The notes below the pieces were generated by a model. That model was given only the letters and a program-made list of their open reading frames with translations, was not told the origin of the DNA and ran no database searches. A stretch of 64,000 bases of DNA from assembly GCF_900091855.1 (NCBI RefSeq), contig NZ_FMCH01000388.1, positions 62,001-126,000 on the forward strand, in the 5' to 3' direction. Origin of the DNA: Streptomyces sp. DvalAA-14 (GTDB taxonomy: Bacteria; Actinomycetota; Actinomycetes; Streptomycetales; Streptomycetaceae). A program made the position numbers and the translations under genes. Position 1 is the first letter of the stretch, and every line of letters begins with the position of its first letter. Positions 17,930 to 27,900 of the stretch are shown one piece after another.

Positions 17930-20065
17930 TCAGGCAGGGCGTGGTAGGAACGGGCTCGGGGTTCCGCTCCACGTCACACTTAGCGCTTCGCGAGCGCGAG
18001 TGCATGCGACGAAGAGCAGGCAGCGCTCACGGAGCAGGTCGGCGTCATGCTGCACCGGTTCCGCCTCGCGTGGGGTGATCCCACGGGTGAACGGGACTGA
18101 GCCCTCGTCGACGCTGAGGACGGACACAGCACGGAACTCCAGCCCTTTCATCGCGTGCATCGTTGCCAGACGGACTCCCTCGGTACTCTGGGTGATCTGC
18201 CCCTTGACCCTTAGCACCGGGATGCCGGCGGCCTTCAACTTCTCCTCGGCCGCGTCCAGAGAGAGGTTGAAGCGCGCACACACGCCGATCTCGCGCGGTG
18301 CGAGGCCCTCGGCGAGCAACGCCCGGATTCGGTCTACCAGGGATTCGATCTCCTCCTGCCGGGTCGCGTATCCCTGCGCCTGGGGGCTTCGCCCGTGCAG
18401 CAGGGAGCGGTAGCCCGCCAGCGAGTCCGTTCCCTCGCCGTCGAGTGCGTCGACGGTGACGGGGGCGAGGAGTCGCGCCGACCAGGCGAGGATCTCCTCG
18501 GTCGAGCGGTAGTTGACACGCAGCCGGGAGCTGCGGCCGGCAGTGGAGATGCCCAGGGAGCCGAGCGAGACTCGGGAGTCATAGATTCGCTGGTGCGGAT
18601 CGCCGGTGACGAACAGGTCGTCCTGGCCGGGGGACACGGCGGCGCGCAGCACACGCCACTGGGCGGGGTGCAGGTCCTGGGCCTCGTCGACAACAACATG
18701 GCTGTACGGAGCCTGCTCATCGATGAGGAGTTCCGCCGCATGAGCGCAGATCCGGAGGTGTGTCGTCTCCCCGCGGTCGCGCAGGTACTGTTCGAACCGC
18801 TCTACGCCGTTCCACACTTCTTGGCGGCGTGTGGGACCAAGGCCGGTTCCACGGCCTCGGCGGCTTGCGCCGAGGTACGTATCGAGGCTGCGGAGGTTCT
18901 GGCCGAGAATGATGTGCCGGTACTCCTGGGCCAGGAACCGGGCGGTGAAGGGCAGATCGAGCTGCTTGACGGCCTTCTCCCACAGCTGCAGCTGTTCCCG
19001 GTCCCCGACAGGTCTGGGCGTAGTCGCCGACTTCGCGCGCACGATGCCGTTCGCATAGGCGTCAACCGTCGTTACGTCGACCCGGGCCAGCAACCTCTCG
19101 TCCTGTTCGAGGAGCAGGCCGAGCAGGTCACGCAGTCCTGCGGCCAGCGCGTTCGTGTACGTAGTGAGCAGGATGCGGCCGTCCTCGGAACGGCCGAGCA
19201 GGTGCTTGATCCGATGCAGGGCAGCGACGGTCTTGCCTGTCCCGGGCCCGCCGGTGACCTGGACAGGACCCCCGTACGAGGTGCGGTAGGCGACGCGCCG
19301 TTGGGAGGGGTGAAGGAAAACCCGCCAAGCATCGAATGGCTTCTCCAGGATGTCCTCCAGCTCCTGCGGCCCGGTGACCAGGCGGATGCGTGCCGGAGTG
19401 TTGGCGATCACTGTGGCCAGATCCTCGACCGGTTCGGCGGGCGCATCGGCAGGCCGACGGACGGCCACCACATCCCGGTAGACCTCTTCCGGGCTGAAAC
19501 CCTCGGCCAGGTACTGCAGCACCTCCAGCTGATCTTCCGGCAGGAGTAGGGAGAACGCCTCCAGTTGGGCCTTGTCCACCAGTGAACGCGCGGCGCGCAG
19601 CACTTGGGCATCGACGCCGAGCTCGCGCAGCGTGCCGTCGGAGATGCCCGCGAAGAGCAGCCGTGGAGCCGTGCGTGCGGCCGTCTCGTACAACGGCGTC
19701 AGCTCGTCCAGGGCGACGGCGTTGCGTACCTCCAGGGCGCGGGTTGCGGAGTTCGCGCTGTACAGACGTTTCGCCGCCCACGTATAGGCGTCGTCGTGCG
19801 GCAGGACATTGACCAGGAGGAACGTGTCGCTGCCGTCGTCGGGTGCGAGGACGACGCCCCGCCAGAAGCCGGTGATGCGAATGGTGCGCATGCGCGGGTC
19901 ACGGGCGTTCTCGACGGACTCCAGGTGCAGGCCCTTGTCCGCGTTGAGCTCGGCGACGCTCAGGGCCTGGAATTTCGCCATGGCCTTGTGGACTCCGGCT
20001 CGGATGAGCTTGTCCAGGGTGTCGTAGCCGTCCCAGAAGCTCTGGGCGAAGGCGAGCCGGGGCAT
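17930..20065 (-). CDS. UvrD-type helicase with N-terminal RelE-like domain
   Basis: A 711-residue SF1A-type helicase. Walker A GGPGTGKTVAALHR is near residue 270, Walker B VVVDEAQDLHPAQW near 458, and the C-terminal LATMHAMKGLEFRAV plus VACTRAREALSVTW are typical UvrD/Rep motifs. Residues 1 to about 115 look like a RelE/ParE-type toxin fold: MRTIRITGFWRGVVLAPDDG followed by LLVNVLPHDDAYTWA. The ATG at 20065 was chosen because GGAAGGA precedes it; the upstream part of the open frame lies in mcrC. The gene starts 37 bases after the mcrC stop and is probably co-transcribed with mcrBC. Whether the RelE-like part still cleaves RNA or only binds nucleic acid is unknown; its assignment is by pattern, not search. 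Confidence 0.85.
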   Translation of the reverse strand: MPRLAFAQSFWDGYDTLDKLIRAGVHKAMAKFQALSVAELNADKGLHLESVENARDPRMRTIRITGFWRGVVLAPDDGSDTFLLVNVLPHDDAYTWAAKRLYSANSATRALEVRNAVALDELTPLYETAARTAPRLLFAGISDGTLRELGVDAQVLRAARSLVDKAQLEAFSLLLPEDQLEVLQYLAEGFSPEEVYRDVVAVRRPADAPAEPVEDLATVIANTPARIRLVTGPQELEDILEKPFDAWRVFLHPSQRRVAYRTSYGGPVQVTGGPGTGKTVAALHRIKHLLGRSEDGRILLTTYTNALAAGLRDLLGLLLEQDERLLARVDVTTVDAYANGIVRAKSATTPRPVGDREQLQLWEKAVKQLDLPFTARFLAQEYRHIILGQNLRSLDTYLGASRRGRGTGLGPTRRQEVWNGVERFEQYLRDRGETTHLRICAHAAELLIDEQAPYSHVVVDEAQDLHPAQWRVLRAAVSPGQDDLFVTGDPHQRIYDSRVSLGSLGISTAGRSSRLRVNYRSTEEILAWSARLLAPVTVDALDGEGTDSLAGYRSLLHGRSPQAQGYATRQEEIESLVDRIRALLAEGLAPREIGVCARFNLSLDAAEEKLKAAGIPVLRVKGQITQSTEGVRLATMHAMKGLEFRAVSVLSVDEGSVPFTRGITPREAEPVQHDADLLRERCLLFVACTRAREALSVTWSGTPSPFLPRPA

Positions 20066-20102
20066 GAGGTCCTTCCTTCCCTTCCTGCCTGACGGTGTTT
20101 CA

Positions 20103-21353
20103 TCATCGTGGACGTGGGGTGACTGCGGCCAGTTGTTCGGAGATCTTCCGGAGAGCCGAAAGGAGCTGTTTGGGTTCACGGGAGAGGTCGAGGCTGTGCT
20201 GGTGCAGCCGCACTCCCCATCCGTCCGGCCCTGCCGTCGTTCCGCGCACCTCGTGGAAGCGCTCGGGCGTTCGCCCAGCCGCGTACACCAGGTGTGCCTC
20301 GCGCAGACCGAGCACGGTGGCGTACGCGAGCGCCTGGTACAGGTCGGCGTTGAGGAGTCCGTCGGCCTTCTCGACCTTGTATTTGGCGTCGACGACAGCA
20401 AGCGGAGTGCGGCCGTCGCCTGTGCGGACGACGAGATCGGGGCGCACCCGTACGAGACCTGCGGTGTCGAGGTGGTGGAGGTCCTGGAGATTCGCGGTCA
20501 GGCCGTGTTCCCGAAGGGCCTCACGCAGGGCGACCGTGACGAAGTCCTCGAACAGCTTGTTCATGTCGAGCAGGAAGCCGTCGATGGTGAGTGGTTCGGG
20601 CCCGGTTGGGCGGTGTTCCGGTGAGGTGCCGTGCAGGACCGCCTCGGCGAGCCGCAGCGCGGGCTGATAGCGGGAGTTCAGGCGCGACGGCCGCCACCGT
20701 GGCAACTCCTGCCCCCGCACCAGTGGCAGCGCGTCTGCGAGACGTACCCGCTGATGGGCCAGGCGCCTCCGGACGGGGCCGGGAACCCCCGGCAACCGCA
20801 GCAACCGCTCGACGGCAGCACGCAGGATACGGTTCTCCGCGGTGTCCGCGCTGTACGCGTCGTAGACGATCTCCACGGGCGGTGTTCGGCCGAAGTGCCG
20901 TCGAATCTGTTCGGCCTCGCGCAACCGCCCGCGCACCACCAGTGCGGATTCCTCCACCTCGCGGTAGCCCTGGAGGACCCCCTGCCGGAGCGCGGCGTCG
21001 ATCTGCCGCTCCACAGCGTGCGCGAGTGCGGGGACAACATCGTCGTACGTGCCGATGTCGACGGTGCCCTCTCGGCTGTCGCGCCATGCGCGTGCTGGCG
21101 CGAGGCTGAACCCGAGGAGGAAGAACAGCCGGCTCACGGGGGTCTTGGGCGTGATCCGTACGACCGAGCCGTCCGGTGTGCGTACGGCGCCGACCCAGCT
21201 GCCCGCCCGCAGCAGCCAGTGCCCCTCCCGGCCGGGATCCGGGGTGGCGCTGTGCAGGATCCCGGAGGCGGCGAGGGCCCGCCCGGCCTCGGAGCCGAGC
21301 GGGACAGAGACTGCGGGCCCGTACTCGCGCAGCGTCACTTCCATCACGGTCAC
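20103..21353 (-). CDS. mcrC: McrC nuclease subunit of McrBC
   Basis: A 416-residue McrC protein, partner of the McrB GTPase in cutting modified DNA. The PD-(D/E)xK nuclease site is visible: RPDLVV near residue 304, then VVDAKYK near 317 (D-x-K). The middle part, with SADTAENRILRAAVERLL, matches McrC family architecture. The GTG start overlaps the mcrB stop (GTGA), so the two are translationally coupled; an ATG three codons on (MEVTLREYG) is an alternative. No truncation is seen. Confidence 0.9.
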   Translation of the reverse strand: MTVMEVTLREYGPAVSVPLGSEAGRALAASGILHSATPDPGREGHWLLRAGSWVGAVRTPDGSVVRITPKTPVSRLFFLLGFSLAPARAWRDSREGTVDIGTYDDVVPALAHAVERQIDAALRQGVLQGYREVEESALVVRGRLREAEQIRRHFGRTPPVEIVYDAYSADTAENRILRAAVERLLRLPGVPGPVRRRLAHQRVRLADALPLVRGQELPRWRPSRLNSRYQPALRLAEAVLHGTSPEHRPTGPEPLTIDGFLLDMNKLFEDFVTVALREALREHGLTANLQDLHHLDTAGLVRVRPDLVVRTGDGRTPLAVVDAKYKVEKADGLLNADLYQALAYATVLGLREAHLVYAAGRTPERFHEVRGTTAGPDGWGVRLHQHSLDLSREPKQLLSALRKISEQLAAVTPRPR

Positions 21354-23176
21354 GGGCGCTGTTCGCGCAATGAGTCGAGACCGTAGCGGGCGGTGACGTC
21401 GAGGCCCTCGCCGTAGTGGTGCTCCTCGAGCAGCGGGAGAATCTTGGTTCGCCAGGTCCGTTCGAGACCGCCCTCGCGGTACACGCCCGGCTTCATCAAG
21501 TACGACGGACCGATGGCGAAGTCCGCGTCGTCGATGCGGGCATTGAGGGCATCGAGGAGGTTGGCGGGCTCCGGATCCCTGCCTTCGCGCTTCAGCCAGC
21601 GAGCGAGCAGTCCGGCGGTCGGCTCGGTGCGGGGGGACAGCTCAACGAACGCGAACCGGCGCCGCATCGCCGCGTCGACCAGGGCGATCGATCGGTCGGC
21701 GGTGTTCATCGTCCCGATCACGAACAGATTCGGCGGAAGCGCGAAGTCGTCCCCGGAATAGGTGAGGCGGACGGACCTCGTGCGGTACTCCAGTAGGAAG
21801 TACAGCTCACCGAAGACCTTGGCCAGATTGGCGCGGTTGATCTCGTCGATGATCAGGAAGTGCGGGAGGTGCCGGTTGCCCTCGAGTGAGGCGAGATCGG
21901 CGAGTTCCCGGAGCGGGCCCGCGGTCAGCCGGAAGGCAACCTCCCTCGTCTCGGAATCTTCCGCGGGCCGGAACCCTTCGAAGAAGTCCTCATAGGCGTA
22001 GGAGGGATGGAACTGCACGATCTTGACCTGTTCCGGGCCGCCGCCGAAGTACTCGGCCAGCTTCATCGCCAGATACGTCTTGCCTGTGCCCGGCGGCCCA
22101 TAGAACACCAACTGACGTTCATCGAGGAGCAGTTCACGCATCTCGTCGAGCCAGGACCGGTCGTGGACGAGGAGGTCTGCGGCAAGCGCTTCGGTGGTGT
22201 CCGGCAGTGACAGCTCCCTCTGTGTCGGCCGTTCGACAGCGGGGTGCTCACCGGTGCCATCGGCAGCCGCCGGGACCGCACGCGCTGAGAGCTCGGTGAG
22301 CGCGCCCAGTGCGTCCAGAACGCCGGTCAGGTCGACGACATCATGCTGAACGGACAGCTTCTGCTGTACTTCCTCCGGCAGTTCCTCATACGCATGGCTC
22401 TGCGGCAGCCACGCGACAGTCCGTCGCAGATTCGACAGCCCGCCCGGCGACGAGGTCTGGAGGGCCTCCCCGGTGATTAGCCCTACGTGCAACCGGCCGT
22501 CGCCGATGGCGGCCACCGTGTCGTCCACACGCATCTGCGTCAGGAATGCGTGCAGATCGTCGACGAGGCCCTGCTTCTGGTTGTACGAGGCCGCGCCCTC
22601 GTATCCCTCCTCCACGTAGCGGCGCAGGGCGCTCTTCGTCGGGTCGTTCTCCTCCAGGGGCGGCAGGTGTACGCCGGCAAGCGAGACGAACCCCTCTTTC
22701 AGCCACAGTTGCCGCACCAGGTTGTGCCCCGAGACGTTGGAGCCGCGCACCAGCCACGCCTTGCGTGGGGCACGCCAGCCGGTGGACAGATAGTCCGCGA
22801 GCGGGTGGTTCTCGGCGGTGCGCCAGGACTCGGGGCCGGACGCGTCGTAGCCATACACCAGCGCGGCGGCAGCCGAGGAGGAGTTGCAAATGATGTCCCG
22901 GGTCGCCACCCAACGCGGCGGAGCCTGCGGGTTGTCAGGATCGGCGCGGGTGTCGGCGAGCGCGTTGCTCGCCCGCAGATCCGCGCGGATCCGATGTGCG
23001 TAGTCACCGAGCCCGGGCCACTCGTCGGCGGCCACCGTTGAACCCTCTCGCAGGAGGAACTTGTGCGTGCCGTTGCCGCCGAACTGAGTGAGCAAATATC
23101 CGCGCGCCTCTCCGCCGTTTTTGGGAAGCTTGATGCGGAATTCGGGGGCGCCGGGGAGGCGATCGGGGTGCGGCAT
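21350..23176 (-). CDS. mcrB: McrB GTPase (AAA+) subunit of McrBC
   Basis: A 608-residue protein. The C-terminal AAA+ domain has Walker A VFYGPPGTGKTYLA near residues 357-366, Walker B FLIIDEINRANLAKVFGELY, and the McrB-specific MNTADRSI near residue 489, which distinguishes GTP-using McrB from ordinary AAA ATPases. The N-terminal 300 residues would recognise modified DNA; I cannot tell which modification. The ATG at 23176 was chosen for its GGAAGG site, discarding 31 upstream codons that run into the promoter region. The gene is divergent from the sigma-factor gene across a 172-base region with palindromes. Confidence 0.9.
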   Translation of the reverse strand: MPHPDRLPGAPEFRIKLPKNGGEARGYLLTQFGGNGTHKFLLREGSTVAADEWPGLGDYAHRIRADLRASNALADTRADPDNPQAPPRWVATRDIICNSSSAAAALVYGYDASGPESWRTAENHPLADYLSTGWRAPRKAWLVRGSNVSGHNLVRQLWLKEGFVSLAGVHLPPLEENDPTKSALRRYVEEGYEGAASYNQKQGLVDDLHAFLTQMRVDDTVAAIGDGRLHVGLITGEALQTSSPGGLSNLRRTVAWLPQSHAYEELPEEVQQKLSVQHDVVDLTGVLDALGALTELSARAVPAAADGTGEHPAVERPTQRELSLPDTTEALAADLLVHDRSWLDEMRELLLDERQLVFYGPPGTGKTYLAMKLAEYFGGGPEQVKIVQFHPSYAYEDFFEGFRPAEDSETREVAFRLTAGPLRELADLASLEGNRHLPHFLIIDEINRANLAKVFGELYFLLEYRTRSVRLTYSGDDFALPPNLFVIGTMNTADRSIALVDAAMRRRFAFVELSPRTEPTAGLLARWLKREGRDPEPANLLDALNARIDDADFAIGPSYLMKPGVYREGGLERTWRTKILPLLEEHHYGEGLDVTARYGLDSLREQRP

Positions 23177-23228
23177 GGGTGACCTTCCGTCTAGGTCGAA
23201 GCCTGCGCGAACGCCAGCCACCTTACCT

Positions 23229-23242
23229 GTTGACACTGTCAA
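23229..23242. promoter_or_regulatory. Palindromic operator, mcrB-proximal copy
   Basis: GTTGACACTGTCAA contains the perfect palindrome TTGACA-C-TGTCAA. The same 14-mer recurs at 48464-48477, upstream of the kinase-helicase operon. It is 53 bases before the mcrB start, in the region shared with the sigma-factor gene. This is probably a binding site for a dimeric repressor. Confidence 0.65.
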
Positions 23243-23254
23243 ACTACTAATTCT

Positions 23255-23285
23255 GTTGACAGTGTTCACGGGTCGGTCTTAGTGT
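23255..23285 (+). promoter_or_regulatory. Second operator copy overlapping a putative promoter for the sigma-factor operon
   Basis: GTTGACAGTGTTCACGG matches the core of the 48 kb palindrome at 14 of 17 positions. Its TTGACA (23256-23261) is also a consensus -35 box, followed after 18 bases by TAGTGT (23280-23285), a Streptomyces-like -10. If so, a protein bound here would block transcription of the sigma-drmAB operon. Confidence 0.5.
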
Positions 23286-23348
23286 GTAGCTACGCCGGGC
23301 TGGCTCGTTCGAGCAGAATCGGCGCTCGGTCGCTGGAGTGGGGGCGCT

Positions 23349-24905
23349 ATGGGTGGGGACTCGATGGCCGGGGTCGAACGGGTCACGGTCGAGGCGGAGT
23401 TGCCGTTCGTCATCGAGAGGCTGAAGCGGTGCGCGTCTCGTACGGGCGTTGTCAGTCAGCAAGCTTTCGCTCTGGAGGCGGGTCGACTCGGGCTGAGAAC
23501 CGCGGAGCAGCAGCGAAGGCTTCGCAATGGGCTAGCTGTTTTCGGCATTCACGTGAAGCCTTCTCCCCGGGGAGGCTCGAGCCATCGCGCCGGGCCCGTC
23601 TCCGACCTTGAGGTGCAGGCTGCGACGCCGTTAACGAAGACGCCCGCTCCACCGGTTGCCGCCCCTGAACCAGGGCTCGGTGCAACCGAGGCGGCCGGAC
23701 GCTTGGCCCAGGCCCGTCGCATGTTGGCCCGCTACGCCGATGGAGACGGCGCCGTCAGCAAGCTCGCCCACGACGGTGTGGCACGGCTCCACGGCCTCAA
23801 CCCTACCGAAGTGCGCGAGCTGACCGCTGACTTCCGGATCAGCCGACCCGGAACGCCCAGCGTGCCCGCTGAACCGCCGGAGCGTCGTGAGGGCCGCCCT
23901 GTCGGGTCTGTACTCGCGCCGACCTCCAGGGTCGCACGTGTGCGGGCGCCGATCGTCAGGAAGGGCGCCCGAGTTGCCTCCTACGCCGTGGACGCGCGCC
24001 CGGCCGATGCCGTTCGCGTTGCCCGAGTCGTTGTGGAAGAAGACCGGTGGCGGCGTGACCCGGCCAAGGTGGTGCTCAAGGCGGAAGAGGAAGTCGGCCT
24101 GGCCGTTCTCCTCCGTGGCGGTACGCACCTGCTCGGTCGTGATGTTCCGGTGGACGAGATTGCGGCGCTGCCCCGCGACGGTGAGCGATGGCGCGCCTAC
24201 GAGTGCCTTGTCCTGCACAACCAGCGGCTCGTGTGGAAGATCGCGCAGGGCTATCAGGGACACGGACTGGACGTCGAAGACCTCGTCCAGCACGGAAGTA
24301 TCGGACTGCTGCGCGCGGTTCGCAAGTTCGACGCTACTCAGGGGTACAAGTTCTCGACCTACGCAACCTGGTGGATCAAGCAGTCAATGACGCGGGCCAT
24401 CGCCGACGAAGGCACCCTGATCCGATTGCCTGCGCACCTCCACGAAAAGGTCACCAAGGTCGCCGCGGCCGAGCGGAAGCTGCTGGGTGAAGGGCGTGCC
24501 AGGTCCGTTGAGAACGTGGCCTACGTCACCGGCCTCACCTTCACGGAAGTGGAAAAGGTGCGCAGGATCAGCCGGCCCACGGATTCCCTGGATCGGATCA
24601 TCGGCGACGACGCCGCCCTCGGTGACCTGGTTATCGGGCCGAGCCGACTGCCCGGCCCTCCCACCGTACTGATCCGCAAGGAGTTTCACGCGCGCTTGCG
24701 GCACGTCCTGGAGCACCTCTCGGAGCGTGAGCGGCACATCCTCATCAGGCGCACCGGCCTTGACGGTGACGAGCCGGACACGCTGGAGGACATCGGTGTC
24801 GTCTTCGGCGTCACCCGTGAGCGCATCCGGCAGATCGAGTCGAAGGCCAAGCCGAAGTTGCGCGACGAGCTGGCCCGTCACGGGCTCATTCCGTCCTTCC
24901 GCTGA
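23349..24905 (+). CDS. Sigma-70 family RNA polymerase sigma factor heading a DISARM-like operon
   Basis: A 518-residue protein. Region 2 is clear: LDVEDLVQHGSIGLLRAVRK, then YKFSTYATWWIKQSMTRAIA. Region 4, with an HTH, ends the protein: LEDIGVVFGVTRERIRQIES. The first 75 residues resemble sigma region 1.1 (VIERLKRCASRTGVVSQQAF and GLAVFGIHV), and residues 75-230 form a Pro/Arg-rich linker unlike ordinary housekeeping sigma factors. It is followed after 78 bases by drmA on the same strand. Sigma factors are rare in defence operons, so it may switch on the operon or act as a sensor. The start could be the second Met five codons later. It shares its promoter region with mcrB. Confidence 0.88.
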   Translation: MGGDSMAGVERVTVEAELPFVIERLKRCASRTGVVSQQAFALEAGRLGLRTAEQQRRLRNGLAVFGIHVKPSPRGGSSHRAGPVSDLEVQAATPLTKTPAPPVAAPEPGLGATEAAGRLAQARRMLARYADGDGAVSKLAHDGVARLHGLNPTEVRELTADFRISRPGTPSVPAEPPERREGRPVGSVLAPTSRVARVRAPIVRKGARVASYAVDARPADAVRVARVVVEEDRWRRDPAKVVLKAEEEVGLAVLLRGGTHLLGRDVPVDEIAALPRDGERWRAYECLVLHNQRLVWKIAQGYQGHGLDVEDLVQHGSIGLLRAVRKFDATQGYKFSTYATWWIKQSMTRAIADEGTLIRLPAHLHEKVTKVAAAERKLLGEGRARSVENVAYVTGLTFTEVEKVRRISRPTDSLDRIIGDDAALGDLVIGPSRLPGPPTVLIRKEFHARLRHVLEHLSERERHILIRRTGLDGDEPDTLEDIGVVFGVTRERIRQIESKAKPKLRDELARHGLIPSFR

Positions 24906-24983
24906 ACGCACCACCCCCGACAGATCACCGCCGTCCCCTCAACATCCGATACCGGACCCGACCTGATCCGAAGGAACTCGCAC

Positions 24984-27900
24984 ATGGACCCGCGCCAAGA
25001 GCTGGTCGATTACCTCTCCCGGCACCTCGTCGGGCCCGCCCGTGGGGATGACGAGGTGCTCGACGCGCCGCCGGACCAGCAGTACCTGATGGGCACGCTC
25101 TATCCGCAACAGGCAGATCTCCTGCGGCAGCTCGCCCGTGCGGCCGACGACCCCGACGCACCCGGCGCCGAGCAGGACGCCCCCGACGTGGATCCGGCCT
25201 CCGACCCCGTGCCCGAGACCAACAGCTGGCTTCCCGCTTCCCTCGGCGTGAGTTTCTACACCGACGCTGGACGCGTCGAGGTGACATGCACCGGTGCCCG
25301 CTACGAGACGTTGAGGAGCGAACCCGGCCGCGGGCGGCGCTGGCGGCGTGTCCCTCACATGCCCGAGACGCACACGATCGGCACCGACCGGGAGACCGTG
25401 CCCGTCCTCGACGGCCGCGCGGAGATCCGGGTGCGCTGCCGCCCTTACGGCAACGGCACGCTGGTCACGGTGGCCCTGGTCAACGCCGCTCGCCATGACG
25501 GTTCCGACGGTAAGGCGCCGAGCTGGGACGACATGCTGTTCCAGTGCGGACTCACGGTCCGCCCGGTCGGCGGTGCCGTGCTTCCCTATCCCAGCGTCCG
25601 ACTCGCCAGTCGTGACCCCGAGGAGCGTGAACTGCGCCTGCAGTACCGGCACGTCGTCACCCACGCTGTCGGGCACGGCTGCGCCGTCCGAGAGGAGCCC
25701 ACCGAGGGAAGCGGCGTCGTACTCCTTGCCAGCGAAGCCCTGCCGCGTGCCGAAGTGCCCGCCATCCGGGCCGGCGGCCCGCTCGACGCCCCCGCGCTCA
25801 CCATCTCGCACCTGGCCGACCCGGCCGTCAGCGGCGACCAACTCCGCGAGGAGCTGGCCGATTTCGCCGCGTCGTACCACGCCTGGTACGTGGGCCAGCG
25901 ATCCGTCGAGGTGCCGGCCTGGGGGCAGGAGGCGGCGGAGCGGATCCTCGAGCGCATCCATCAGGCAGTCACCCGCATCGAAGCGGGCGTGCGCACTCTG
26001 TGCGACCCGAACCGCCCCGAACTCCTCGACGCCTTCCGCATCGCCCAGCGGGCCATGCTGCTGCAGATGCGGCATTCGGCCCCGGACCAGGCCGGAGAGC
26101 GACGCCGCCGCTCCGAAGCCGTGGCCACCGACCCGCCGGTGGACCCCAAGGCCACCTGGCGCCCCTTCCAGCTCGCGTTCTTCCTTCTCGCCCTCGACGG
26201 CGTAGCCGAATCCGGCCACCCCGACCGTGAGACCACCGATCTGCTGTGGTTCCCCACCGGTGGAGGCAAGACGGAGGCGTATCTGCTGCTGGCCGCCTTC
26301 GCGATCGCGCTGCGACGGCTCCGCGGCGAAGGTGGCGGCACCGCCGTACTCAGCCGCTACACCCTCAGCCTGCTCACCACCCAGCAGTTCCAGCGCGCCG
26401 CCACCACGATCTGCGCCCTCGAACATCTCCGTCGCAGCGAACCCGGACTCGGTCTCGGCGACGAGCCGATCACCGTCGGCCTGTGGGTCGGGGAGACCAC
26501 CACCCCCAACAAGTTCGAGGCGGCCAAGGACGCTTTCGACCAGCAGCGCGAGGCCACCCACCCCGAGGACGTCTTCATCCTCGACCGCTGCCCCTGGTGC
26601 GGCACCCGCATCCTGCCGCCGAGCCACTCCAGCGTCCGCTCCGACTACGGAGTCCGCGCCGAACCAGACGACTTCGCCTTCTTCTGCCCACGCGACGAGT
26701 GCGCCTTTCACGACCTTCTGCCCGTTGCCGTGGTCGACCAGCACCTCTACCAGCAGCCTCCCACCTTCGTCCTCGGCACCGTCGACAAATTCGCCCGGCT
26801 CGCCTGGGAGCGCGACTCCGGACGCCTCTTCGGGGCCGGCACCGGTAACCCACCCCCGTCCTTGATCATCCAGGACGAGCTGCATCTGCTCACCGGGCCG
26901 CTCGGCACCACGGTCGGTCTCTACGAGGCGGCCATCCTGGAGCTGTGCACCGACCGGAACGGCCGGCGGCCCAAGATCGTCGCCGCCACGGCCACCATCC
27001 GGCGCTCCGCCGAACAGGTACGCGCCCTGCACCACCAGGACGTCCAGCTCTTCCCGCCGTCAGGAGTCGACTCCCGCGACAGCTTTTTCGCCGTCCCCGA
27101 CCACAGCCGCCCGGGCCGCCTCTACCTGGGTGTCATGGCGCAGGGCCACACCGCGGGCCGGGGGGCCGTCGCCACCACGGCGGCCATGCTGCAGGGCGTC
27201 CACCAGCTTCCCGAAGAGCACCGAGACGACTACTGGACGCTCGTCGCCTACCACCACAGCCTGCGCGAACTGGGCCGAACCGTAACCGCGGCCGGCGACG
27301 AAATTCCCGCTCAGCTCCGCGGACTCGACGAGGGGGCCGGCGTCCGCGCGCTCGGCAACGGCGACGTACAGCAACTGACCAGCAATGTGCCGGAGCGTGC
27401 CGAACAGCCCGTCCTGCTCGACCGCCTGGAGAAGCCCTGGACGGACCCCAGGTGCGTCTCGCTCCTGCCGTGCACCAACATGCTCTCCGTTGGTGTCGAC
27501 GTGAAGCGGCTCGCCTACCTACTCATGCAGGGCCAGCCCAAGACCACCGCCGAATACATCCAGGCCACCAGCCGCGTCGGCCGCCATCAGGTGCCGGGAC
27601 TCGTCGTCACCTACTTCAACGCGACTCGGCCGCGTGACAGGTCCCACTACGAGACTTTCCTGGACTATCACCGCGCCCTCTACCGTTACGTCGAACCCGC
27701 CAGCGTCACCCCCTGGTCCCTGCCCGCGCGCCGCCGCGCGCTGCACGCCGCTCTTGTCATCCTGGTCCGCCACCGGCTCGGTCTGGCCGCCGAGAACCAG
27801 GCCGGACGGATCACCCTCCACAGGGACGAGGCCGAGCGGATCGCGGACGCCCTTGCCGAGCGTGCGGCGATCGCCGAGAGCGGCGCCTCGGGAACCGACA

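Noticed and set aside
24939-27035. 698-codon minus-strand open frame
   Set aside because: Antisense to drmA, low-complexity translation, no ribosome site.
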